Part shown: positions 43,857 through 51,880 of the stretch, one piece after another
Position numbering within the stretch: position 1 is the first letter of the stretch
Layout of the letters: each line of letters opens with the position of its first letter
Origin: Longitalea luteola
GTDB taxonomy: Bacteria; Bacteroidota; Bacteroidia; Chitinophagales; Chitinophagaceae
DNA: 64,000 bases
Reading direction: 5' to 3'
Assembly (NCBI RefSeq): GCF_017356035.1
Contig: NZ_JAFIQX010000006.1
Span: forward strand, 124,001-188,000
Translations under genes and position numbers: made by a program
Notes under the pieces: model-generated
Database searches by the model: none
Told to the model about the DNA's origin: nothing
The model's input: the letters and a program-made list of their open reading frames with translations, nothing else

Positions 43857-44885
43857 ATGAAAGTCGCATACAAGACCTTTAATTTCCCGTTCAGGTACCC
43901 TTTTACCATTTCAAAAGGAACCAAGACCCACCAGCCCTCATTGATCGTTCAACTTGAACATCGTGGGGTAGTAGGATATGGTGAAGCGCCAGCCATCACC
44001 TATTACAATATTCCGGTTGAAAAGATGGTGGCCGACCTGCAACAAAAAAAAATGTTCGTTGAGAAGTTCGCCTTCACCGATCCCGAACGCTACTGGCATT
44101 ACCTGCATCATTTATACCCACAGAACAATTTCCTCGTTTGCGCGCTCGATATTGCAGCCTGGGACCTGTATGGTAAGATCAGGCAGCTACCGCTTTACAA
44201 GCTCTGGGGACTTGATATGCAAAAGGCGCCCGCCACTGACTACACGATCGGGATAGATACCATTGAGAAAATGGTTGAGAAGATGAAGGAAAAACCCTGG
44301 CCCATTTACAAGATCAAACTGGGCACCGACCAGGATATTGAAATAATGACCGCCTTACGTAAACATACGAACGCCATCCTGCGCGTTGACGCCAATGCCG
44401 CCTGGACCGTTGATGAAGCGCTGGAAAAATTACCGGTGTTGAAAGACCTGGGTGTTGAATTTGTAGAACAACCCCTGGCCAAAGACGACTGGGAAGGCAT
44501 GAAACAACTTTACAAGCGGTCACCTTTACCACTCATTGCCGATGAAAGCTGCGTAACTGAAGCGGATGTACAAAAATGCCATGGTCATTTCCATGGAATC
44601 AATATCAAGCTCACCAAATGCAGCGGTATTACACCTGCCCGCCGCATGATAACCCAGGCCCGTTCCCTCGATATGAAGGTGATGGTTGGCAGTATGAATG
44701 AAAGTACTGTTGGCACTGCGGCTATTGCCCACCTGAATCCCTTACTCGATTATGTTGATATGGATGGCCCATTGTTACTGGCCGAAGACATTGCTACCGG
44801 TTTACAATTCGATTTTGGAAAAGTGACCTGCAGCGATGCGCCAGGCTTGGGAGTAGCTATAACAGATACCTCTATACTTCATTAA
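43857..44885 (+). CDS. Dipeptide (L-Ala-D/L-Glu) epimerase, enolase superfamily
   Basis: A 342-residue enzyme of the muconate-lactonizing subgroup. The catalytic KxK appears in YKIKLGTD, metal ligands in RVDANAAW, VEQPL and IADESC, and the second lysine in NIKLTKCSGI. Substrate loops such as YTIGIDTIEKM fit the dipeptide epimerases that recycle murein peptides. No peptidase is adjacent. The ATG at 43857 (MKVAYKTFNF) is chosen; a frame extension upstream starts with TTG inside a repeat. Confidence 0.88.
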   Translation: MKVAYKTFNFPFRYPFTISKGTKTHQPSLIVQLEHRGVVGYGEAPAITYYNIPVEKMVADLQQKKMFVEKFAFTDPERYWHYLHHLYPQNNFLVCALDIAAWDLYGKIRQLPLYKLWGLDMQKAPATDYTIGIDTIEKMVEKMKEKPWPIYKIKLGTDQDIEIMTALRKHTNAILRVDANAAWTVDEALEKLPVLKDLGVEFVEQPLAKDDWEGMKQLYKRSPLPLIADESCVTEADVQKCHGHFHGINIKLTKCSGITPARRMITQARSLDMKVMVGSMNESTVGTAAIAHLNPLLDYVDMDGPLLLAEDIATGLQFDFGKVTCSDAPGLGVAITDTSILH

Positions 44886-44960
44886 ATACGCTGAATACCC
44901 ATCTATAGGCTGCTATTAAGTGCAAGGGATCAGAAAAGACATTGCCAGGTCCTTTACGAA

Positions 44961-44991
44961 AATAAAACCTCCCGCCTTACTGGGCGGGAGG
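44961..44991 (-). terminator. Terminator of unit A
   Basis: CCTCCCGCC / GGCGGGAGG stem with a TTTTATTTT run on the minus strand; the conserved block of unit A directly abuts it. Confidence 0.8.
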
Positions 44992-45138
44992 CAATCTCTT
45001 TGGATGGTTTCCAAAAGGATCATTGATTCTGGTCTTTCATAAAATTGGATAACGAAACGATCGGCTATTACCGGGTACGGAATACGGATTATGGATTGCG
45101 TGCATCAAAGGGTACAAATGAGGCCCCACGGCCAGTTC
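44992..45138 (-). repeat. Conserved 3' block of unit A
   Basis: About 146 nt, roughly 90 percent identical to 46113-46259 with a single-base indel, so conservation is at nucleotide rather than protein level. It includes the recurring word CAAAGGGTACAAATG (plus-strand reading). Confidence 0.85.
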
Positions 45139-45327
45139 AGGTTTTCTTCGGATTATCGGATTCAGGTTCGTTTCATAAGGGCCGGCTTGGTTTCAAAGGA
45201 TACGATCAGTTTTCTTTTGGTCCGGATCAGGGTTTTCGGTTCAGGATTTGGATAACGGTGCATGCAAGGGTCAGATTCACTGGATGTTAGCGCTTCAAAT
45301 CAGTTCAAGGGTAGGGATCGGTTCGGA

Positions 45328-45549
45328 TTATTTAGGGTCATGTTTCTTATAGGGTTCAGGATTAGGTTTCGGTTTCATTTGCATTGGATTGTTATAACGA
45401 TGTAAAAATACACTCCCGAACCACCCCTTTGCAAATTTTGGCCACAATGCTTCTGCATATTGATGATTAGTAGCCGAATCGGGTAAAAACAAATATGTAG
45501 TCCTAAAGGTTATGTAACAGTAACAGCCTTTTGCTGTTGGAATATGCAT
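45328..45549 (-). CDS. Small protein of unit A, KFAKGWFG / KPKPNPEP type
   Basis: A frame of 73 codons from the ATG at 45549. Its second half, NHQYAEALWPKFAKGWFGSV followed by FLHRYNNPMQMKPKPNPEP, is closely matched by the frame at 46943-47086, while the N-terminal 25 residues differ. No signal peptide or membrane helix is clear. The Pro/Lys tail runs into the repeat body. No family is recognised; coding status is uncertain because the nucleotide sequence is also highly conserved. Confidence 0.4.
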   Translation of the reverse strand: MHIPTAKGCYCYITFRTTYLFLPDSATNHQYAEALWPKFAKGWFGSVFLHRYNNPMQMKPKPNPEPYKKHDPK

Positions 45550-46085
45550 ATGGGAATACCTGAGGGAAAACTAAACGGAACATATTACAGCACCTGCCGA
45601 AGCACATTTATCGGGAACAGAATGGCAAACGCAAGCAACAAGAAAGGAGAGAACCGTATTTTAGAAGTTCTTGACATAACTGTCGGCTGATGCTCAGATG
45701 CATTTTCGGTGATGTAAGGATATAAACGATCACGCCCTGCGCAAAAACAGGGCGTGTTGACAGAAGCATAATGATTATTTCAGCCTGTACTCACACTCAT
45801 ATACAGCTTATTTATGCTTCCCCGTGCGTGCCGACTTATTGATTTATCCTATATAACAATAACCGATTGTTGTTTTAGTTTCACGGTTAACTCCTTAACA
45901 AAAAGCTAAGGCATTGAACATGTTGTTCAAACGCATCTAATCAAAATCAATTTTTTGTAAACGTTGTATTCCTACAATCAGAAGCTTTACCGTAATTGCT
46001 GGCTGGAGAGGTTGATGACCAGTCTATCACCTACCATGAACCGAAGATAAGAATTACATTACGAATATAACAAAAAAATAATTTT

Positions 46086-46112
46086 AAAAAAAATCCCGAC
46101 TTTAAGTCGGGA
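46086..46112 (-). terminator. Terminator of unit B
   Basis: TCCCGACTT / AAGTCGGGA stem followed on the minus strand by eight T; it directly abuts the conserved block of unit B. Confidence 0.88.
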
Positions 46113-46259
46113 CAATCTCTTTGGATGGTTTCCAAGAGGATCATTGAATCTGGTCTTTCATAAAATTGGATCTCGCTGCGATCAGCTGTTACCGGGTACG
46201 GAATACGGATTATGGATTGCGTGCATCAAAGGGTACAAATGGGCCCCATGGCCAGTTGA
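46113..46259 (-). repeat. Conserved 3' block of unit B
   Basis: Second copy of the block at 44992-45138. The most divergent part is a 17-nt stretch in the middle (CTCGCTGCGATCAGCTG against AACGAAACGATCGGCTA). Confidence 0.85.
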
Positions 46260-46411
46260 CGGTCCTGCCTGCCTCTCAGCAGGTTTTCTACGGATGATTG
46301 GATGACATTCGTTTGATAAGATCAGGTTACGTTTCATCGGGTTTGGTCAATCATTTTCAAAGGTCAGGTTTTCTTTGGGCTTCATTGGATACGGCTACTT
46401 GATAAGGATCT

Positions 46412-46770
46412 GGTTCAGGGTTTAGGGATAACTACAAATCAGGCCTTAAAGGGTACGGTTTAATTCGAATAATTTAAAGGTTACCAGTGTCGGTCAGGGT
46501 CGTTTTCAAGGGCCAGGTTCAGGGTTCAGGGATAGCTACAAATCAGGCCTCAAAGGGTACGGTTTAATTCGAATAATTTAAAGGTTACCAGTGTCGGTCA
46601 GGGTCGTTTTCAAGGGTCAGGTTCAGGGTTTAGGGATAGCTGCAAATCAGCCTTCAAAGGGTACGGTTTAATTCGAATAATTTAAAGGTTACCAGTGTCG
46701 GTCAGGGTCATTTTCAAGGGCCAGGTTCAGGATTTAGGGATTGCTACAAATCAGCCCTCAAAGGGTACGG
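46412..46770. repeat. 104-bp tandem repeat, 3.4 copies
   Basis: Units begin with GGTTCAGG at 46412, 46516, 46620 and 46724, exactly 104 bp apart. The three full units differ at only a few positions; the fourth matches for about 45 bp. The period is not a multiple of three. Each unit contains CAAATCAG, AAAGGGTACGG and TTCGAATAATTTAAAGG. Confidence 0.95.
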
Positions 46771-46942
46771 ATCGTTCGGGTTATATTCAGGGTGCTATTG
46801 CTACATTTCAGGTCCGGATCTCAGTTTCAAAGGATATCAGCTGCTGGTTTTTTCTTCGGATCATTGGATATCGCTACTCGATCAGGCCTGCCGGCAGGTT
46901 CAGGGTACGGTTGGGTTCGGATTATTAAGGGTCATGTTTCTT

Positions 46943-47086
46943 CTAGGGTTCAGGATTAGGTTTCGGTTTCATTTGCATTGGATTGTTATAACGATGTAAA
47001 AATACAGTCCCAAACCACCCCTTTGCAAATTTTGACCACGCTGCTTCAACAGTTTGATGATTAAACCCAAAATCAAATAAAGACAT
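46943..47086 (-). CDS. Small protein of unit B, KFAKGWFG / KPKPNPEP type
   Basis: From the ATG at 47086 a 47-residue product runs through NHQTVEAAWSKFAKGWFGTV and FLHRYNNPMQMKPKPNPEP to a stop. An upstream extension to a GTG at 47152 would start inside the terminator of the receptor gene, so it is not used. It is homologous to the frame at 45328-45549 over about 47 residues. No promoter of the usual type was found, so it may depend on read-through from the receptor gene. Confidence 0.4.
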   Translation of the reverse strand: MSLFDFGFNHQTVEAAWSKFAKGWFGTVFLHRYNNPMQMKPKPNPEP

Positions 47087-47137
47087 ATACTTAGCCTTAG
47101 TGGTTAGGAGAGTGCGCGCATAAGTGAAATAGGGAGT

Positions 47138-47185
47138 AAAAAAGCGTGGCACGGTTTCCGTTCAAACGACGTTTAACCGTGCCAC
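47138..47185 (-). terminator. Terminator of the second siderophore receptor gene
   Basis: GTGGCACGGTT / AACCGTGCCAC stem with a TTTTTT run on the minus strand, 24 nt after the stop. Confidence 0.9.
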
Positions 47186-47209
47186 GTTAATTATATGTTA
47201 GCCTTACTT

Positions 47210-49693
47210 CTAGAATTTGAACGCTACACTGGCGCCAAAATTCCTGAGCTTTTGCGGGTTGATGGTCGTATAGCCCACCCAGTATTTCCTATTGGCAAGA
47301 TTATCCATTTTTACAGCGATCCTGAACTTCGGCTGATCATAGAATACAGATGCATTCAGTACTGTATATTCCGGTAAAATGAAGGTGCCGAGATCCCTGC
47401 TATTGATAACTTTATTCTCACTGGCATAGTTACCGCCAAAACCAGCGCCTAAACCTTTCAATTGAGGACATTGCAGGCGATAGCTGATCCACCAGTTGGC
47501 TACCCAGGGCGAACCGGCTGTTCCGGGGCGCATTCCTTCCACATTTTTATCGTCGGCTTTTTCAAACTTTGAATCGTTGTACGACATACCCGCTACCAGG
47601 CTCAAACCTGCTATTGGACTTGCCACCAATTCCGCATCAAATCCCTTGCTAATTTGTGTACCATCCTGGATAGATACATTGGCATTATTGGGATCGGGGC
47701 GGATCACGTCGGTCACTTTGATCTGATAAACACTAACCGATGCGCTTACTTTACCATCCAGTACATCCAGTTTTATCCCGCCTTCCAACTGATTCGCCTG
47801 CTCGGGCTTGAAATCATTTGTTTTTATATCAGGATCTCTGTTAGGATCCCTGGCACCGTATTTATTAGTAAACGAATTCTGATAATTGGCAAAGAGCGAT
47901 ACCTGGTCTTTCACTGGCTGGTATACGATACCAAATTTCGGCGACAGAAATGTTTGACTAAATGGTATACGGTTAACAGCTGTTCCGGTAATATTATCAG
48001 CCGGCCCACGGTTATTGAAATGATCTAACCGCAACGCCGCCAGCACCATCAAATTATCTGTAATGTTAAACATGTCGCTAACATAGGCGCTATACGAATT
48101 GGCAATAAAATTCATTGGATATGTGAATGCATCGCCTTTCTCCTGGTACAGCTTATCCATATTTGTCCGGTTGAAGCTGCGGTATAAACTTTGATATTCC
48201 ACTTCATCCAGATTTTCGTGGTTCAGGGCAGAAATGGTATCATACGTATTGCCGCCAAAGAACTGATCAGTAAAGTGGTGGGTAAAATCAAGTCCGCCAA
48301 CAAAGCGGTTCCTGAAACGGCCTATAGAAAAGTCACCAATGAAATTCTGCTGCAGTTCAATCAGCTGGTCTTTACTGTTATCGGTATACTGGTCGTTACG
48401 GGAAATATAACCGTTGCCTGCTTCTCCCGTACCTGTAACAGCGCCGGTCGACAACAGGTAAAAATAGGGAGATGGGCCATCTGAATAACCGTTGGTGACA
48501 GATAAGGATGTTTGTGATTTCCAATTGTCTGAAATGGCATAGTTCATCTGACCAAAGAAGTTCATGTTCCTGGAAGTCTGATACAGGTCTTCGCTTGCAT
48601 AAGAACGTTTATAATCGATATTCAGTTGATCGGCCCTGTTGACCCCCAATGCAGAAACGGTTTGTTTATAAGGGAAAAAGAATACGTTCAAACCGGTGTT
48701 TTGTCCGCTATAAAACTCAGCCTCCAGTAAAAAATTCAATTTGTCATTCACTTTATAGGATAGGCTGGGGGCCAGTACAAATCCTCTGTTAAAACCGTTG
48801 TCCATAAAGCTGCCTTCAGTTCTGTAGGCCGCATTTACACGTAATAATACATTTTTAGCGGAATCGAGCGGGGTATTTATATCTACGCTCAGCCGGTTAT
48901 ACTGAAAACTGCCGGTAGAATAATTTACTTCGCCACCGAAATGATCATACGGCTTTTTAGTAACCCGGTTCATGATACCGCCATAAGAAGTAACTACATT
49001 CCCGAATAAAGTGGCTGATGGTCCCTTGATGACTTCCAGTTTTTCGAGGTTGGCAGCATCGGTGAGCCCGGAAACATTGCCGGCGATGCCATTCCGTACG
49101 GTGCTTTGTACAATAAAACCACGCATATTGTAAAAGCCGCCGCCATCACCGCTGCGGCCGGTAGCATCCCACATTTTCTGTACGCCAGGGGCGTTTCGTA
49201 AGGCATCGTCCACTGAAAACACGAGCTGCTCATTAAGCAGGTTTTTCGAAATGCTGGTATACACCTGTGGATTCTCGATGTTCTTTAACGGCATCTTTGA
49301 CACATAATCGCTGCTGGTGGCACCAAAGCGGTTACGACCACCGGTTACTACAACTTCACGTAATTCTTTAGAAGATATTTTCAATTGAATAGCAACTGCG
49401 GTTACTGCATTGCCATCTACCTGTATTGCATGCACGATGGTCTCATAACCTACCTGTGTGATCTCGAGCTCATAATTTCCTGCTTTTACATGATGCAGGG
49501 AGAAATTACCGTTCTCTTCTGTAACAGCTGCTTTTTTCGTGCCCTTAAGCACCACTGTAACAGCCGGAGCCGGTTTGCCATCGGCCGTTGTAATACGTCC
49601 TTTAATAGTGCCAAACCCATCTTCGGGATCATTGGCCAACGCCGGGTTAACGGCAAATAATAATAAAGCCAGAACAAAAGATAACCTATTCAT
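47210..49693 (-). CDS. TonB-dependent siderophore receptor (paralogue)
   Basis: An 827-residue outer-membrane receptor with a signal peptide (MNRLSFVLALLLFAVNPALA). It has a carboxypeptidase-regulatory-like domain (GTIKGRITTADGKPAPAVTV), a TonB-box-like LREVVVTGG, a plug with NAPGVQKMWDATGRSGDGGG and GPSATLFGNVV, and a barrel ending SVAFKF. The domain layout and plug motifs mirror the receptor at 25749-28172, so both probably take ferric siderophores of related type. A DUF6686-like gene lies 49 nt upstream on the same strand. Confidence 0.93.
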   Translation of the reverse strand: MNRLSFVLALLLFAVNPALANDPEDGFGTIKGRITTADGKPAPAVTVVLKGTKKAAVTEENGNFSLHHVKAGNYELEITQVGYETIVHAIQVDGNAVTAVAIQLKISSKELREVVVTGGRNRFGATSSDYVSKMPLKNIENPQVYTSISKNLLNEQLVFSVDDALRNAPGVQKMWDATGRSGDGGGFYNMRGFIVQSTVRNGIAGNVSGLTDAANLEKLEVIKGPSATLFGNVVTSYGGIMNRVTKKPYDHFGGEVNYSTGSFQYNRLSVDINTPLDSAKNVLLRVNAAYRTEGSFMDNGFNRGFVLAPSLSYKVNDKLNFLLEAEFYSGQNTGLNVFFFPYKQTVSALGVNRADQLNIDYKRSYASEDLYQTSRNMNFFGQMNYAISDNWKSQTSLSVTNGYSDGPSPYFYLLSTGAVTGTGEAGNGYISRNDQYTDNSKDQLIELQQNFIGDFSIGRFRNRFVGGLDFTHHFTDQFFGGNTYDTISALNHENLDEVEYQSLYRSFNRTNMDKLYQEKGDAFTYPMNFIANSYSAYVSDMFNITDNLMVLAALRLDHFNNRGPADNITGTAVNRIPFSQTFLSPKFGIVYQPVKDQVSLFANYQNSFTNKYGARDPNRDPDIKTNDFKPEQANQLEGGIKLDVLDGKVSASVSVYQIKVTDVIRPDPNNANVSIQDGTQISKGFDAELVASPIAGLSLVAGMSYNDSKFEKADDKNVEGMRPGTAGSPWVANWWISYRLQCPQLKGLGAGFGGNYASENKVINSRDLGTFILPEYTVLNASVFYDQPKFRIAVKMDNLANRKYWVGYTTINPQKLRNFGASVAFKF

Positions 49694-49742
49694 TGGGATC
49701 TTAATTTTTCAAAATTGAATCGTGAAACCGCTTTGTAATGCA

Positions 49743-50078
49743 CTATTCTCCGCTCAAAAGACTCATTAACTGCTGTGACTGTAATTCTGATTCGGCCAGG
49801 TCGAGCATGTGATGCAGCTGTTGCAATTCGCGGGTACTCAGCAGCATTCGAACGCCGTCACACGGAACAGGGATCGCCAGTGTTTTTCTATTAATGCCTG
49901 TTACATCTATGGGCGTTTCAAGGAAAATCCGCTTTATGAACCGGAAAAAATCGTAGAAATCGGCACGGCTCCAGGTGAGCAGCAAATTGCCAAAAGCCAC
50001 CTGAATAGAATCGCATCCCCGGCAAAGGATCACATAGCCACTTTCGTCGTCGTGAAACAAGGTCTGGTAAGAACACAT
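49743..50078 (-). CDS. DUF6686-like small protein
   Basis: A 111-residue soluble protein with a cysteine pair typical of a small metal site (ILCRGCDSIQVAFGNLLLTW) and a helical C-terminus (STRELQQLHHMLDLAESELQ). I associate this pattern with DUF6686, found in Bacteroidota near iron-uptake receptors, but this is memory, not a search. Its position 49 nt before a siderophore receptor gene suggests joint expression and perhaps an iron-related role. Confidence 0.6.
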   Translation of the reverse strand: MCSYQTLFHDDESGYVILCRGCDSIQVAFGNLLLTWSRADFYDFFRFIKRIFLETPIDVTGINRKTLAIPVPCDGVRMLLSTRELQQLHHMLDLAESELQSQQLMSLLSGE

Positions 50079-50307
50079 AAGGTATTAATGATTTTAATTA
50101 ACATTCTAATACTTAGGTATCGGTTTCGGGAAAGCAAAACTAGCCCCACTGTGTGCGCGGCAGTTTCAAATAAGGGAAATCCATTTACGCGATCAGAAAA
50201 AGTTCTATGTTTTAACTGTATAGTTCTTAGATGTTTTATTTCGGGGGCAGGCTGCGCAAAGCCGGATCTCTACTGACAGTCAACGAGTGAAGTATTATTA
50301 TAAAAAA

Positions 50308-50347
50308 AATAAAGGTTTAAAGCGGGGAATCACTTTAAACCTTTATT
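50308..50347 (-). terminator. Terminator of the AhpD-like gene
   Basis: AATAAAGGTTTAAAG / CTTTAAACCTTTATT stem, 10-nt loop, followed on the minus strand by eight T. Confidence 0.9.
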
Positions 50348-50398
50348 AAATATAACTATTATCGATAAGCTATAAACCGTAAACTATTAGCAATACAC

Positions 50399-50857
50399 TT
50401 ACACAGTAGCAGCAGGCACTTTATACTGTCCGGGTTTTGGTCCGAATGAACGAACCAGCCGGTTCCAGGAATTGATCTGAATGACAGCCAAAGTAAGGTT
50501 GGCGATCTCCTCCTTACTGAAGTGCTTCTCCAGATCTTCATGTATGGCATCACTGTTTACTTCTGCGGGCATATGCGTGAGTAATTCTGCAAAAGCCAGC
50601 GCTGCCTGTTCCTGGGGTGAATAGTAATCTGTTTCACGCCAGGCAGAGATCGAGATCAGGCGAAGTGGTGATTCGCCGGCATGAATGGCTTTTTTATAGT
50701 GCATGTCGAGGCAATACGCACAACTGTTGATCTGGGATACCCGCAGGTAGATCAACTCAATCAGTTTATGATCCAGTCCGCAACTCTCTACATAATTTTG
50801 TCCCTGCTTTAATGCATTGTAAACGCCGGAAGCCTCCTTAAAGGTGATTCTTTCCAT
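50399..50857 (-). CDS. Carboxymuconolactone decarboxylase / AhpD-like protein, ECF41 partner
   Basis: A 152-residue protein starting MERITFKEASGVYNALK. The AhpD core motif INSCAYCLDMHYKKAIHAGE holds a CxxC pair and the proton-relay His, suggesting peroxidase-like or thiol redox activity. The gene follows an ECF41 sigma factor, and genes of this kind are the usual targets of ECF41. A matching promoter (TGTCACG, 16 nt, TGTC) lies at 50909-50883, inside the end of the sigma gene's downstream region. An upstream frame extension is excluded by that promoter. Confidence 0.92.
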   Translation of the reverse strand: MERITFKEASGVYNALKQGQNYVESCGLDHKLIELIYLRVSQINSCAYCLDMHYKKAIHAGESPLRLISISAWRETDYYSPQEQAALAFAELLTHMPAEVNSDAIHEDLEKHFSKEEIANLTLAVIQINSWNRLVRSFGPKPGQYKVPAATV

Positions 50858-50882
50858 GATAGATAAAATTTTGTGGCGTAAT

Positions 50883-50909
50883 GACAAAGAAGGGGACTTC
50901 CGCGTGACA
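50883..50909 (-). promoter_or_regulatory. Predicted ECF41 promoter of the AhpD-like gene
   Basis: On the minus strand TGTCACG (50909-50903), a 16-nt spacer, and TGTC (50886-50883) closely follow the known ECF41 promoter TGTCACA-N16-CGTC. The ATG lies 25 nt downstream. Confidence 0.65.
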
Positions 50910-50927
50910 GTATCTAGGTTTTTCTTT

Positions 50928-51767
50928 TTACTTCTTTGTTCCTGCAAGCGTCGCCAGTTTATCCGGATTTCTCATAAAATAAACCCGGCGGATCAATCCA
51001 TTCCGGAACTCAAAGATCTGGCAGTTCACCAGCTCTTCATTTTCATAGTAGAAGATAGCAGGGTGGTGGTTCACTTCTCCATATTCAAAATGCCTGTCAT
51101 GGTAAAATTTGTTGAAAATACCGGCTAAGAACAATGAGGCATTTTCCACCCCGATCAGCGGGTTCAGGGCTGCTGCTGCCTTGCCACCACCATCAGAAAC
51201 CAGTACGATATCCTTGCTCAGTAGTTGTTCCAGCTTCTTAATATCACCACTGCGGATAACATCCAGGTACTTATCGAGGTATTCGGTGGGCGTTTTAACG
51301 TTTTCGTTAACAGTCACGTTTTGAAGCTCTTTTCGGGCGCGACTGAGTATTTTTCTTGAATTTTCTATGCTGATGTCCAAGACTTCCGCGATCTCTTCAT
51401 GTTCATAAGAGAATGCTTCTTTCAGAATAAAAACTGCCCGTTGTTTGGCATCCAGCTTTTCAAGCAATACCATGAGGGAATAGGAGAGAATGTCTTTTTG
51501 ATTCAATTCAGCATCAGCCGTTTCAGTGGCTACGGGTTCGGGCAACCAGTTACCGGGATAACCGGCTTGCATCTTCTGCAACCTGTTGCGGGCATTGATG
51601 GCGCGGTTGATCACCGACCGCGTAAGGTAGGCCTTTTCATTTTGAATGTCGGAACCGGTGCGGTTGATCATTTCCAGCATAACGTCCTGCACTACGTCTT
51701 TGGCCTCCTCGTAAGACCCGAGGATGTTATAGGCGTAGGAAGTAAGCATCGGTCGAAGGGAATCCAT
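50928..51767 (-). CDS. ECF41-type RNA polymerase sigma factor with SnoaL-like C-terminal domain
   Basis: 279 residues. Sigma region 2 (MDSLRPMLTSYAYNILGSYE, EAKDVVQDVMLEM) and region 4 (LDAKQRAVFILKEAFSYEHE, EIAEVLDISIENSRKILSRA) are followed by a NTF2/SnoaL-like extension. The extension carries the ECF41 signatures DGGGK and NPDKL; in ECF41 factors it tunes activity in place of an anti-sigma factor. The ATG at 51767 follows a TACCTTTG element by 4 nt. The AhpD-like gene 70 nt downstream is its probable target. Confidence 0.93.
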   Translation of the reverse strand: MDSLRPMLTSYAYNILGSYEEAKDVVQDVMLEMINRTGSDIQNEKAYLTRSVINRAINARNRLQKMQAGYPGNWLPEPVATETADAELNQKDILSYSLMVLLEKLDAKQRAVFILKEAFSYEHEEIAEVLDISIENSRKILSRARKELQNVTVNENVKTPTEYLDKYLDVIRSGDIKKLEQLLSKDIVLVSDGGGKAAAALNPLIGVENASLFLAGIFNKFYHDRHFEYGEVNHHPAIFYYENEELVNCQIFEFRNGLIRRVYFMRNPDKLATLAGTKK

Positions 51768-51771
51768 GGTG

Positions 51772-51779
51772 CAAAGGTA
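51772..51779 (-). promoter_or_regulatory. -7 element of the ECF41 gene, nearly leaderless
   Basis: TACCTTTG on the minus strand, perfect match, only 4 nt before the ATG at 51767. Confidence 0.6.
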
Positions 51780-51846
51780 GGGAAGAGGATTTTTCCAACC
51801 CCTAAAAACACATTCACTTTCTCTCTGTAATGCCGCCAAAATCAGT

Positions 51847-51854
51847 TACTTTTG
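51847..51854 (+). promoter_or_regulatory. lepA -7 element
   Basis: TACTTTTG, a perfect TAnnTTTG match, 26 nt before the lepA ATG and divergent from the ECF41 promoter. Confidence 0.6.
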
Positions 51855-51880
51855 CCGGTATTTAAAGGACAATCGACTTA

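Larger units (their letters stand above)
44886..47209. other. 2.3-kb repeat-rich, gene-poor region
   Basis: Two minus-strand units (about 44961-45549 and 46086-47086) share a conserved small reading frame, a conserved block near the 3' end and an intrinsic terminator, while the middle differs in length and content. The plus strand is rich in G and T with recurring GGTTCAGGG, GGATTA and CAAAGGGTAC words. The stretch 45550-46085 between the units holds a CACGCCCTG/CAGGGCGTG hairpin (45731-45756) and a TTGAACA/TGTTCAA palindrome (45914-45930) but no gene. Confidence 0.6.

Noticed and set aside
45045-45290. Plus-strand 81-codon frame in unit A
   Set aside because: The matching region of unit B has a one-base indel in the same stretch and the frame is not kept, so protein coding is unlikely.
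46412-46640. Telomere-like GGTTTAGGG repeats suggesting a linear replicon end
   Set aside because: The words are part of a 104-bp unit inside the chromosome-like sequence and no terminal structure or plasmid gene is present.
46412-46770. CRISPR array
   Set aside because: Units are 104 bp with no unique spacers between identical short repeats, and no cas genes are present.
46943-47152. Longer form of the unit-B small protein starting at a GTG at 47152
   Set aside because: The GTG lies inside the terminator stem of the receptor gene; the ATG at 47086 aligns with the conserved part of the unit-A frame.
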